A model generated the notes under the pieces. It saw only the letters and a list, made by a program, of their open reading frames with translations, was not told the origin of the DNA and did not search any database. Of a stretch of 64,000 bases of DNA, positions 33,472-43,890 are shown in pieces. The number at the start of each line of letters is the position of its first letter. Position 1 is the first letter of the stretch. The translations under genes and the position numbers were made by a program. Origin of the DNA: Deinandra increscens subsp. villosa (taxonomy: Eukaryota > Streptophyta > Magnoliopsida > Asterales > Asteraceae); the NCBI GenBank assembly GCA_039602395.1, contig JBCNJP010000028.1, positions 992,001-1,056,000 of the forward strand, in the 5' to 3' direction.

Positions 33472-33807
33472 TGTTGATACACGATGTGGCAACGAGCTGG
33501 ATCAGACAAAGAGACAAAGACACGAAGATTTCAACTATAGGTTCTGGTGGCCGAACTCTGGCCGAATCTCAAGTTCAGACAAGCTATAGAGTTCGCCGGC
33601 TGAAGGTTTATATATAGGTTTTGTGTGTGTCTTTTTAACTAGTTTTTTGAGAGTGAGCGAACTTCTGTGAGAGTGTGTGTGTTTTGTACTCTGAGTCTCT
33701 TGTAATCAAGTTGTTAATGAGAGATTGAGTTGTTTACACCATTTGTTTACATTCTCATTTACACAATTGTTATCGAACTAGACCGATCCCACGCTCCAGC
33801 GTTTTCA
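33472..33807 (+). repeat. 5' LTR of element B
   Basis: TGTTGATACACG...CGTTTTCA. It contains TATATATAGG near 33609, a decayed CCGAAT-N5-GTTCAG palindrome (about 33562), and the short palindrome ACGCT-CC-AGCGT near its end. Confidence 0.93.
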
Positions 33808-33809
33808 AG

Positions 33810-33821
33810 TGGTATCAGAGC
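33810..33821 (+). other. primer-binding site of element B
   Basis: TGGTATCAGAGC two bases after the LTR, an exact match to the plant initiator tRNA-Met type. Confidence 0.95.
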
Positions 33822-34017
33822 TTTCTGGTATCGTTTGGTTCGATTTGGTGTCATTGTGTGTTTCAAAGTTCGTTTTCAAGTTCATCTCTGAAAAATTACG
33901 TGAAAAACATCATGTTTTACGTCACAATTCCTTGTGTCTGTCCGTTTTTGTTCATCTGAACTTTTTGAGCTCGTTTGAGTGCGTTTTTCTGTGAGATCCA
34001 AAAATTTCTGAAAATTT

Positions 34018-34315
34018 ATGTTCGGCCAAACCTCCATTTCGGTGTAACCGCTTCGAGTTTCGAGTTCGGAGTGAAGTTCGGTCAGTTTCTTCGTTCGTTG
34101 AGAGTTCGGAGGTATCTCGGAGGGAGTTCGGTGAGAGTTCGGACATAGATCGGAGAGAGATCGGTGAGAGTTCAGAGATTTTGACTCTGTTTCGGAAAAG
34201 CTGCGTTCAGTGACAGGTTCGGAGGACGTTCGGCCCGTTTACTTGAGTTCGAAGAAGGTTCGGAGCACGTTCGGAGGTTGTCACAAGTTCGGAGCAACTT
34301 CGGACTAATCAGAAT
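34018..34315 (+). repeat. leader array of GTTCGG motifs
   Basis: Eleven exact GTTCGG copies, all in the same direction, in under 300 bases of untranslated leader before the Gag ATG (34332). The spacing is irregular. It is one half of the palindrome found elsewhere in the element. Confidence 0.85.
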
Positions 34316-34331
34316 CTTGAAATTTTTTAAA

Positions 34332-37300
34332 ATGTCGGAACTTCAAGCGTTTGCTGCGATTCAATCTCAGATGCAAACTTTATTGAATTATGATAATGAG
34401 ATTGGGACATCACAGAAAGTTCCCAAACTTCTTAAGTTTGTAGATTACGCTAATTGGAAGAAAAGGTTCGAAGCTTACATTGGGACAACGGATCCAGACT
34501 TATGGATTTCTATGGATGCACCATACGTGTATCCAGTTGGAGTTAATAATGTGCCCATAATGCAACGGAACCTTGATATAACTCAAAAGGCTGATTTACT
34601 AGAGAACAAAAGGCTTATGGTTGTTTAACTCAAGCTTTACCTAAGGAGTTGCTACACCAATTTAAGAGTTGTAAATATTCACATGAATTGTGGACGACAT
34701 TGAAAGAAAGGTGTGAAGGTAACGACCAATACAAGAAGAGTAAATAGAAGGTTCTCAACAAGGAATTTGACAATTTTAAACATTTTAATGGTGAAGGCGT
34801 TCCGGAGCTGATTTCAAGATATTGCCACTTGTTGTCTGAAATGGATATTGTTCAAATCAAGAAGGAAGATGAAGAGCTTAAGGAAAAATTGCTTGAAGGT
34901 CTACCATCAAAATGGGAATCTTATGTGCTGATGATCATGAAAGATAAAGATTATTCTGCTTTGACATTTGTGAAACTGTTGGGAAAATTGCAAGCTAGAG
35001 ACTTGGAGATGAAGAATGTAAATACTACTCCTGCAGAAGTCCAGAATCCTAATGTTCACTATGGATCAAATGCAGCAACAATTTCAGGTAAGTCAGCTAA
35101 AGTGACAAGTTATGCACCAGCAACGGCCTTCGTAGCTGGGAATCTACCTGGACATATTTCAAATTCAGGAACTGGAATGGGCTCAAATAGCTATGAATAC
35201 AATTACAATTCAGGAGGGAGTAATGTTTCAATCCCAGCAAGTAATTTGATGAACACGAGCAAAATGGCTATGTCAGTGTCAACAACTGAAGACTATATGG
35301 CCCTTGCCTCTGCTTTAGTTTCATCTTATTATGGACCTATAACTGGAAATGTTAGCAATGCCGAACTGACTGAAGAAGATTATGATCAGGTGGATCCTGA
35401 TGATTTGGAGCTGATGGATATAAATTGGCAATTTGCCATGCTCGCTAGGAGAGTAAAGAGATTCTTGAAAAAGACTGGTAGAAAAGATATGAATTCTGGA
35501 GAATTGGTTTTGACAAGTCGAAGGTGAAGTGTTATAATTGTTCCAATTTCAGACATTTCGCTCGAGAATGCTCTCAACCGAAAAAGCAAGAATACCAAAA
35601 ATTTACTCCCAAGTCTAATGCTTCAGGAACCAACAACACATCGAATTCAGGGAGTTCTTCTAACTCTAAACCTAATTCTGAACCTACAAAAGCCCTTGTA
35701 TCTCAAGTAGATAAAACTTATAATTGGGGTAACCAATTCGCTGATTCATCTGCATTGATTGTGCAGCATGTGCAGGATGAAGACACTATGACGGAATCCA
35801 CTCAAGATGAAGATGAAATTCATGGTGAGGCGATTGGTGAAGGTATTGTTGGAGTCAATAATGAAGCAGGAGTATCGGATTCAAAGAATGACCATCAATC
35901 TATTTCAGAAGAAAAGTTTGCTTTCATGGCTGGTTTGTTTGAGAAGGTTGAATCAGATGCTGTTCTCTTGTTAGAAAAGAAAATTCAAGTTCTAAATGAG
36001 GAGAAAGAAGCACTAATTCGTGAGTGTGAAGCCGCGAATGCTGAAGCGATTGACACAGCCAATGATTTCGAGAACTTATATAAAAAGAGTCTTCCACTGA
36101 AACAACAATATAAAAAGGCTCAGCAAAATGTTGTGGAAATTGCTGACAAGATGATAGCACTTCAGAAAGAAATGCAGAAGCTTTCTGATGAGAACACATG
36201 TTTGAAACAGGAGGTCGGTACATTGAAAAGGAGTAACATCACATAGTCATTTGCTCTAATGGCCGATTCTTCTAAGGTAGTTTCGTATCCTCTGATGTGC
36301 AAGTCTTGTAATGATTTTGCTACCATTAAGAGTTCGCTCTTAGACGAAAAGACAAAACTCAATGATCTTTTGTCGGTAGCAAGAGCAGATAAGAATATAT
36401 ATAAAGAAAGATGGGAAGGAACAACTAAGGAGTTGTTGTCGGTTCACGAGCAGTTACGTTTACAAAAATTTAATTTTTCAAACCAATCTGAGCTACTTGT
36501 GACTGTACAAAAAGACTTAGCTGATAGTCAGAAACTCGTTGCAGATCTAAAAATTGAAAATTTTGAATTAAAACAAAAGATTCATTCTGTTCAAGTTTCA
36601 TCTTCATTTGCCAACTTTCTTTACAAGACTGCAAAAGAAAATAATTCTGGTAAATTGAGTCAAGTTCCACCTCCTGTTGTTATTACAAATGGACCTTCAT
36701 CTGAAGAAAAATTGCAAGTTCCTTCTCATAACAAACAGAGTAATCATCAATCGATTAATTCAGAGTCTGATAAAACTTCAACCGGAAAATCTATTCTGGA
36801 TTCGACGGTTGATGAACTGTTTTGTGATGTCTCAGACTTTGATAAAGTTGATGATTTAGTCTCTGAAACAGACATTGAATGTTCCAAAATCACTCGTTCA
36901 AAGGTTTCTAAGCCAGATCACCAAAATTTGATTTCAAAACATGATTTTTTGACCATCAAATCTGAGCTTACGAAATTGAGTGAGTTTGAACAAAAACAGA
37001 TTGCTAGAGACAAGTCTGTTGAACGTAAGAAAGTCAAAAATGGTGGAGTTGGATTTGTGCCTCCGGCAAACCCAAAATCTTTTGAAAAAGGTTCTTATTC
37101 TAAGGTTTCAAAACCTGCAAAAGCCAAGGTTTGCAATTCCACTCTGAACAGCACTTATGACAATTCTGACAATTGGGTGACCTATCGTTTTAAAGGATCT
37201 GATAAGATGTATAGCGATAAAGATTTTCCTTTGGATATGGTTTATCCCAATTTAATCGATAAAATTTGTTCTGGCAAGTATGATCCTGCTTATTATCCCA

Positions 37301-38348
37301 ATATGAGAAGTGTGCCCATTAAGAGGGGAAATGGAAGTATTAATGTAATGGACACACTTGATTCTGAATCTGATTCTGGGATGGTTAACAAGGTGAAAAA
37401 TTCTGTTCAAAAGTCTTTAAACAAGAAATCATCAAAATCAACTTTTCAAACACCACCAAGAAGTTTTTACAATCAAATGCAACCAATGCAATCAAATTTC
37501 AGAAAACCGATTCTTTATGTCAAAAGGTCACAATTTTACAATGACGAGGGTTTTTATGATGAGTTTGATTGTGGACCGAATCAACCTGTCTTTGGAAGGG
37601 GTCCAAAATGGGTTAATCATGGATTTCAAAGTAATTATGGTCCAAGATTTGGTGGGAGAAGAAATAGCTTTCAGAATCATGAGGATCATCATTTTTCTGG
37701 AAGTTCATATGTTAGAGGTCAATTTGGGTATTGTGATGATTTTCCGGAAAATGTTTCAGGATATGAGTCTGGTTATAATGATGAATTTGGAAATCATTGT
37801 GTGTTTAACCAAAAGGGTTGAAACCCAAGACCCAAAAACCTGTTGTGACCCAAAAACCTGTTGTGGATTCCGAAATGGATGATGACACGAGCGAAAAATT
37901 TGTAATAGATAAGCGAAAATGTTTTAAATGCAAAGCTCGTGGTCATACATATCGGACTTGTCCATTGAAAAGTCTAAATCTGGCAAGTCTGATGCCGAAA
38001 AGTCTGATGAAGTTTCTGAAGGATATCAGACGGAAACACCTGTTTCCAAAAAGAAAGTCAGATTTGTGGATTATAAAGGGAGAGTTCATTTTTTCGATGA
38101 GTCATCTAATCTTCAAAAACATAACACTAAAAAGAAATCGGAAAATGAGACTGAAAACGTTAAATTAATTCTTAAAAACTCTACCTCGGGATCCAAAGGC
38201 TTTTCAAATGATGCATGGAAACCTAAGGGTTCATCCATGGCTGGTGATGATTTTGTTGAAGATGACGGTCGACCCAAAGCTTCAAGCTTGGGTTCGTCCC
38301 GATACTAATCTTCTGTTTTAATTTTTACAGGGATCTTCACGACAACTG
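34332..38348 (+). pseudogene. element B Gag with two zinc knuckles and coiled coil, broken
   Basis: ATG at 34332. A UBN2/DUF4219-type Gag core (LLKFVDYANWKKRFEAYI; LPSKWESYVLMIM) is interrupted by a frameshift near 34612 and TAG at 34750-34752. Zinc knuckle 1 at about 35527 is CYNCSNFRHFAREC (CX2CX4HX4C) after a one-base frameshift near 35510. A long Glu/Lys/Gln coiled coil runs about 35900-36600, crossed by TAG at 36244-36246. A Tyr/Asn/Gly-rich region follows, then zinc knuckle 2 at about 37918, CFKCKARGHTYRTC, with frameshifts just before and after. An 18-bp tandem duplication lies at about 37828-37863. Coiled-coil extension of Gag is typical of Sireviruses. Confidence 0.85.
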
Positions 38349-38615
38349 ATGAATAACATTTGGGTTGTTGATAGCAGAGCATCTCGGCACATGACTGGTG
38401 ATATCTCTTTGTTGCATGATGTGAAGTACTTTGATGGAGGTAAAGTAACATTTGCTAGAAACAAGGGAGGTCAAGTCACAGGAATTAGTAAACTGTCGAA
38501 TGGTGCAGTCACATTTGAGAAGGTTGAATATGTCAAAGAATTGGAGTATAATCTTCAGAGCATCTCCTAGATCTGTGACAAGCAATACACAACTGCTTTC
38601 ACGGGGAGTGAATGT
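38349..38615 (+). pseudogene. element B protease, active-site Gly replaced
   Basis: The frame reads NNIWVVDSRASRHMTGD. Copia proteases have Asp-Ser-Gly at this place; here the third residue is Arg (AGA, 38376-38378). That should abolish proteolysis. TAG at 38568-38570 follows QSIS before the linker to integrase. Confidence 0.85.
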
Positions 38616-39581
38616 GTGATACTGAAACCTGATTTCAAGATTCTAGATGAATATGTGGTAATGCGAGCACCGCGATTTTCAAATTTGTATATGCTCGACA
38701 TGAATTCAGCCAAAGCAACTGCCGCGGGTCAATGTTTCTTATCGAAAGCTTCAGAAAGAGATTCCATTCTATGGCATCGTCGCATGGGACACATTCATTA
38801 CCGAAAAATGAATAAACTTGTGCGGAGGGGTTTTGTCGAAGGGGTTACAAAGCAACAGTTTGTCTTCAACGATGTGTGTGTGAGTTGCAAGAAGGGAAAA
38901 CAGAAAAGAAAATCCCATCCACTGAAGAAATACCATTCAATTGAAGTCCCATTAGAATTACCTCACATGGATCTTTTCGCTCCTGTGAATCGTCAAAGTA
39001 TTTCTGGGAATTGGTATTGTCTTGTGGTTACTAACGAATATTCAAGATACTCTTGGGTTGATTTTCTGGTCTCTAAGGATGAAACATCGAGAATTCTTAT
39101 TAATCTGATTACTACACTTGAGTCATTGTATAAATTGAAGATACGAAGGATTCGCAGTGATAATGGCACGGAGTTCAAGAATTCAGCCGTGAGGACATTT
39201 TGTATGGAAAAAAGAATTGTACACGAGTTCAGCACACCATACACACCTCAGCAAAACGGCGTGGCAGAAAGAAACAATCGTACAATCATTGAAACAGCGC
39301 GAACGATGTTGGCGGATGCTCAATTGCTTGTTCCTTTCTGGACGGAAGTTGTCAACACCGCATTTTAGGTGCTTAATCGAGTGCGTACTGTTAAACATCT
39401 TGGGAAGACATGTTATGAATTGCTCAAGAATCGTAAGCCTAATCTCGATTATTTGGAGCCTTTTGGGTGTCCATGTACCATATTAGCGTCTGCGGGCAAA
39501 TTTGACGACAAAGTCTTTGAAGGATTGTTTGTCGGTTACTCGAATCAAAAGAAATGAGTATTCAATAAGCAGACCCGTATT
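38616..39581 (+). pseudogene. element B integrase
   Basis: The GAG-pre-integrase domain has HRRMGHIHYRKM and the HHCC-like pair CVSCKKGK. The catalytic core has WVDFLVSKDE, RSDNGTEF and FSTPYTPQQNGVAERNNR, so the DDE residues are visible. Stops at 39366-39368 (TAG) and 39555-39557 (TGA) break the C-terminal part (FGCPCTILASAGKFDDKVF). In active elements integrase inserts the cDNA with a 5-bp stagger, as the TTGGG duplication shows. Confidence 0.9.
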
Positions 39582-41759
39582 GTGGCAGAATATTTGCATG
39601 TGGATTTTCAATCCTATACTTTACCACCCAGAGGTGTTGGACCGGACTGGCTGTTCGATTATAAAACTCTTTTTGAAAATCTTGAATCGACACTAGAGAT
39701 GTCTGATGAGCAACTTACTCGTGTGTTTATTGAATTACAAGACGATACTCCGGTTTTAAATATACAAACTATGTCGACTCCAGTAGTGCCTGTTGCTGAT
39801 GATTACATGACTGAGACTTCGAATGATTCGACAATTACGGCTGATGATATGTCTTCTGATGATGATAGTGAATTTCATGAAGCCGTGACACATCAGGTGG
39901 AAATTCCTACTCAACAAATCGATCCACAAGTTGTTGCTACTTCAAATGAAGTTGATGCTAATACAACTGACAATGTGGTCAATTCACAAGTTGATGTTAT
40001 TTCAAATAATGCTGATGTCAATACAACTGAAACTGTGGTGGTTGAGGAAGATCATGTTCCCGGTATGGCTGAAACGGTGATTGTTCCAATTCATCAGACA
40101 CTCTGGATAAACACCATTCATCCGCAAGACAATATTATTGGTGATTTAAATGAAAGAGTGTGTACAAGACATCAAATTGAGAGTAGTGCGTTACTATCAG
40201 TTCTGGAATCTGGTATTCAGGAAGAAGCGTTCCATTCATGCTTTATATCTCAGATCGAGCCAAAAGATGTTCATGAAGCTTTATTAGATGGCTCGTGGGT
40301 TGAAGCAATGCAGGAAGAGTTACTAGAATTTCAAAAATTAGGAGTTTGGCACCTGGAAGATTTACCAGCAAGAAGCAAAGAACCGTGTGGTACACGGTGG
40401 GTGTATAAATGCAAACGATATGATCGCGGAGTCATAGTCCGTAACAAGGCTCGTTTGGTTGTTCAAGGGTTTTCTCGGGAAGAAGGAATCGATTTTAACG
40501 AGGTGTATGCACCGGTTGCTAGAATCAAAGCTATACGAATCTTTTTGGCATATGCTGCACATCGTGGATTCAAGGTCTTCCAGATGGATGTTAAGAGTGC
40601 GTTTCTTTACGGCAAGGTCAAAGAAGAAGTGTACATCAAACAACCTCCGGGATTCTTCGATCCTGATTATCTGGAGAAGGTTTATAAGCTGGACAAAGCT
40701 TTATATGGTCTCCATCAGGCTCCTCGGGCTTGGTATGAGACGTTATCCACTTATTTACTCAACAACGGATTCAAGCGTGGGTTGGTTGATCCTACTTTAT
40801 TCTGTCGTAAAACGGGGGAGGATCTGCTACTGGTACAAATTTATGTGGACGATATCATTTTTGGCTGCTCAAACGAAAAGTTATCGAAGGATTTCGAGAC
40901 TTTGATGCAAACCAGGTTCAAGATGAGTTCAATGGGGGAAATGTCGTTCTTCTTGGGCTTACAAGTTCAGCAATCTGACAAGGGAATTTTCATTCATCAG
41001 ACAAAATATGTGAATGATGTCCTAAATCGATTCAAGGTGGAAGATGTTCGCATTCCTGGAACTCCTATTCAGCTGTCACATGGCCTGTGTCCTGACGACG
41101 ACGGTGAAACAGTCGATGTCACTCGTTATAGGGCAATGATAGGTTCTTTAATGTATCTTACAGCTAGTCGACCTGATATAATGTTTGCTGTATGTTTGTG
41201 TGCTAGGTACCAAGCAGCACCTCGGGTTTCTCACATGGAAGCAGTTAAGAGAATTCTAGCTTATCTGAAGGGTAATTCAGATCTCGGGATCTGGTATCCT
41301 CATGATGATAAGTTCAACCTGTCGGCGTATACGGATTCCGACTACAGCGGTTGCAAGATTAATTTCAAGTCAACCACGGCCGGATGTCAGTTTCTAGGCG
41401 ACCGGTTGGTATCTTGGCAGTGTAAGAAGCAGACTTCCGTTGCTACATCCACGGCTGAAGCTGAATATATAGCAGTTGCAAGTTGCTGTTCTCAGGTTTT
41501 ATGGATCCAACAGCAAATGCGGGATTACAGTTTGAAGTTTCTTACTACTCCAATTTATATAGATAATTCGGCTGCCATTTGCATCACTAAAAACCCCATT
41601 CATCACTCTAAAACGAAACATATTGACATCCGATATCACTTTATACGTGATTGTTTTGAAAAACACTTGATAGATTTGCAAAAGATCCATACCGATTTTC
41701 AAAAAGCGGATCTTTTTACGAAAGCTTTTGACAAAACCCGCGTTCGTTATCTTTTGTAG
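39582..41759 (+). CDS. element B RT and RNase H, open frame within a broken polyprotein
   Basis: A 725-codon open frame. After an acidic linker come the RT motifs KARLVVQGFSREEGIDFNEV, QMDVKSAFLYGKVKEEVYI, the catalytic YVDD (40842-40853), and KRILAYLKGN. RNase H has its acidic residues in YTDSDYSG, TAEAEYIAV and IYIDNSAAI, and ends near KADLFTKA. No stop or missing catalytic residue is seen in this part, in contrast to Gag, protease and integrase. It has no start codon of its own in the normal sense; the protein would be cut from Gag-Pol. Confidence 0.93.
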   Translation: MAEYLHVDFQSYTLPPRGVGPDWLFDYKTLFENLESTLEMSDEQLTRVFIELQDDTPVLNIQTMSTPVVPVADDYMTETSNDSTITADDMSSDDDSEFHEAVTHQVEIPTQQIDPQVVATSNEVDANTTDNVVNSQVDVISNNADVNTTETVVVEEDHVPGMAETVIVPIHQTLWINTIHPQDNIIGDLNERVCTRHQIESSALLSVLESGIQEEAFHSCFISQIEPKDVHEALLDGSWVEAMQEELLEFQKLGVWHLEDLPARSKEPCGTRWVYKCKRYDRGVIVRNKARLVVQGFSREEGIDFNEVYAPVARIKAIRIFLAYAAHRGFKVFQMDVKSAFLYGKVKEEVYIKQPPGFFDPDYLEKVYKLDKALYGLHQAPRAWYETLSTYLLNNGFKRGLVDPTLFCRKTGEDLLLVQIYVDDIIFGCSNEKLSKDFETLMQTRFKMSSMGEMSFFLGLQVQQSDKGIFIHQTKYVNDVLNRFKVEDVRIPGTPIQLSHGLCPDDDGETVDVTRYRAMIGSLMYLTASRPDIMFAVCLCARYQAAPRVSHMEAVKRILAYLKGNSDLGIWYPHDDKFNLSAYTDSDYSGCKINFKSTTAGCQFLGDRLVSWQCKKQTSVATSTAEAEYIAVASCCSQVLWIQQQMRDYSLKFLTTPIYIDNSAAICITKNPIHHSKTKHIDIRYHFIRDCFEKHLIDLQKIHTDFQKADLFTKAFDKTRVRYLL

Positions 41760-41882
41760 ATCAACGGCATACAAAAGTTACCTGTTGAGTAACTTTCGGT
41801 TGATCATTTTTTCATTTGTTTACCGTTGTTGTCTGTTTTTCTTTTCTTATTCACAAAATCCAAAAAATAGAGTTTTGTATTT

Positions 41883-41898
41883 TAGGGGGAGAAAATCA
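41883..41898 (+). other. PPT-like run after pol
   Basis: TTAGGGGGAGAAAATC, 120 bases after the pol stop. Similar AGGGGGAGA runs lie at 45883 and 46029 and in the PPT at the 3' LTR. Repeated PPT-like signatures are known from Sireviruses. Confidence 0.55.
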
Positions 41899-42266
41899 GA
41901 AAATATAAAAAAAAATGGAAAAATGCAAAAAGCATAAAAAATGGAAAAATCAAATATTTGAGAAATTGATCCGACCAAGCGAGAAGTGATATTACATCGG
42001 CGTGTGTTATCAACCACTGATAAAGTAAAAATGAAAAGCTATAGGTACTTGTTTGGTTAGTTAAATGCGTAAGGGCAAATCTGATATATGTTAGTATGAT
42101 ATAAACATAAAAATATGCTTGATTAATTGTAAGGCACATCATGACGAATGCTGTGTGATCTTGGCATTAAATGAAATGAAAAAGCAAAAACAGAATAAGA
42201 GATGTTCTGGTGTATGCATGTTTTTATTTTGCAAAGATTTAAACTTGTTTGATTTTCTTTATTTTA

Positions 42267-42507
42267 TCAAACGATCAGCCTTTCTCTGCGTATCGAAAGA
42301 TCGACCTGATTGGTGTTCGTTTGACGTTATGCTTTATTTTCTTTGGTGTTTCGTATAACTCATCGGACTTTATCTGCGTGTGCGGGAGCACCGACCTGAT
42401 TGTTGTTGGGTTATACAATTTCTGCTTTATTTTCTATTTCTTATTTTCCTAAACAATCGGACTTTCTCTGTGTGCCTACCGGCCGACCTGATTGTTGTTT
42501 GTTTAGG
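42267..42507 (+). ncRNA. candidate structured RNA: three tandem stem-loop units
   Basis: Unit 1 (42267-42324): outer stem TCAAACGA/TCGTTTGA, inner ATC-GAAA-GAT. Unit 2 (42353-42416): GTATAACTC/GGGTTATAC, inner GTGC-GGGA-GCAC. Unit 3 (42448-42507): CCTAAACAA/TTGTTTAGG, inner GCC-TACC-GGC. Each inner stem is flanked by CG(or TG)-T...CG pairs with one bulged T, and AUCGG or AUCAG pairs with CCUGAU. Strings kept are CTTTCTCTG and CGACCTGATTG. U-rich linkers with GCTTTATTTTC separate units. Stems vary while pairing is kept, which argues for selection on RNA (or DNA) structure. It lies between pol and the aORF. Transcription is assumed because the genomic RNA covers it. Confidence 0.5.
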
Positions 42508-43205
42508 GTTCTACTTTATTTTTGCATGAAACACCATGGACGATAAATCTTAATGGAAATCAAATTCTGTGGAAAATACAAAAATAATAAGAATAAGCCA
42601 GATTACTGGTATTTCTGATTGTGTGGACTATCATATTATCAATGTATGCTAAATATATCTTAATATATCAGAAAGCTATAAAAATTGATCTGTCCAAACT
42701 GAAATAAACTGAAAAGTTGTATTTGCTGCCAACTTGACTTGCATGCTGATTAAAAATAAAATTGAAGTGTGTCTGATGCATATTACCCGATATGATCTCG
42801 CGTCTGGATCTTTCTCACAAAATATTTAAGTTATATTAGTTTGAGTTTGTGTATTTCATTTCTGTTTTGGTTTGTTGCTTCAATATCTGAAAATCATAAA
42901 AAGATTTTAGAAGTATTTTAGCATAACTTTGTAAAAATCCAAAAAGATATTCGGTGTGTTTGAAAGTTTACAAAAATCAAAAAGATTTTGATTCTGCTTT
43001 ATTTTCGATCAACCGTTAGTGAAAAATTCAAAATTATGCCGGAGACAACCAAACGGATTTGATTTCAGCAACCTCTTCAATAAATTGAATGAAGTTTGAG
43101 GAAACTTGTTAAATCTTAAAACTTTTGGGGTTCCATTTGAAAATTCATCAATTTCAGGGTTTAATTTTGAAAAATTTTGAAATCTCCAAACCTGGAGTTC
43201 GACGA

Positions 43206-43742
43206 CCGAACTTAGAGTTCGGAGGTCCGAAGCTCACTATCGGACAAGGTTTGGAGAGGCCGAATGTGGAGTTCGGTGTAACTGTTGGTCCGAATGTGGA
43301 GTTCGGAGGATGTTCGGAGGTCCGAACGTTGTGGGCTATTAATACGCCAAACCTGGAGTTCGGAGGTCATATGTTACTGTTTTCTCTGAACTTACACCGA
43401 ACGGCTGCCAAAATTTCAAATTTTTATTTAGTGAACTATAGACGGATTTGATACTTGTTCTAGGTAGGTTTAACGATTCCGAGTTCAATGGTGTGTTTAG
43501 ATTTGATTTTTAACCATTGGATGTAGGATTTTTGCTCGAAAACTCGTTCCATCTGTAATAAGTTTTTAGATCTGAAAATAAACCATCTAAAACTTGTTTT
43601 TAACAGTTAAAAGTGATTCCTATGTGTTTATCATAAAAAACCGACTATGGGTGTTGATTTTTATGGTCTGATTTGGTCTTTTTCACTGGTTTTGAACTTC
43701 AAACTCATCGGAGTTCATCAGGCTCCGAACCTGGGGTTCGGA
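43206..43742 (+). repeat. palindrome cluster CCGAAC-N5-GTTCGG, element B
   Basis: Perfect copies at 43206-43223 (spacer TTAGA) and 43725-43742 (spacer CTGGG). Near copies start CCGAAT with spacer GTGGA (twice, about 43259-43310), and there is CAAAC-CTGGA-GTTCGG at about 43351. All spacers are five bases. Confidence 0.85.
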
Positions 43743-43890
43743 GGGGGCTCGGACAGAGTTCGGCGGGTCTATGAAATTTTTGATCAAATGTTGTTCGTTT
43801 ACGCAAATGACAATGATTTGACGAAATCGGTGATTATATCTGTTAATAACATTGAATTTAATGAATGTTTTATCTTGTGTGTTTTCAGAT

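Noticed and set aside
42267..42507. Hammerhead or other self-cleaving ribozyme in the stem-loop units
   Set aside because: CCTGATTG recalls the hammerhead CTGATGA box, but the full box, the GAAA core partner and a cleavage triplet are not in the right places. The GAAA here caps a hairpin.
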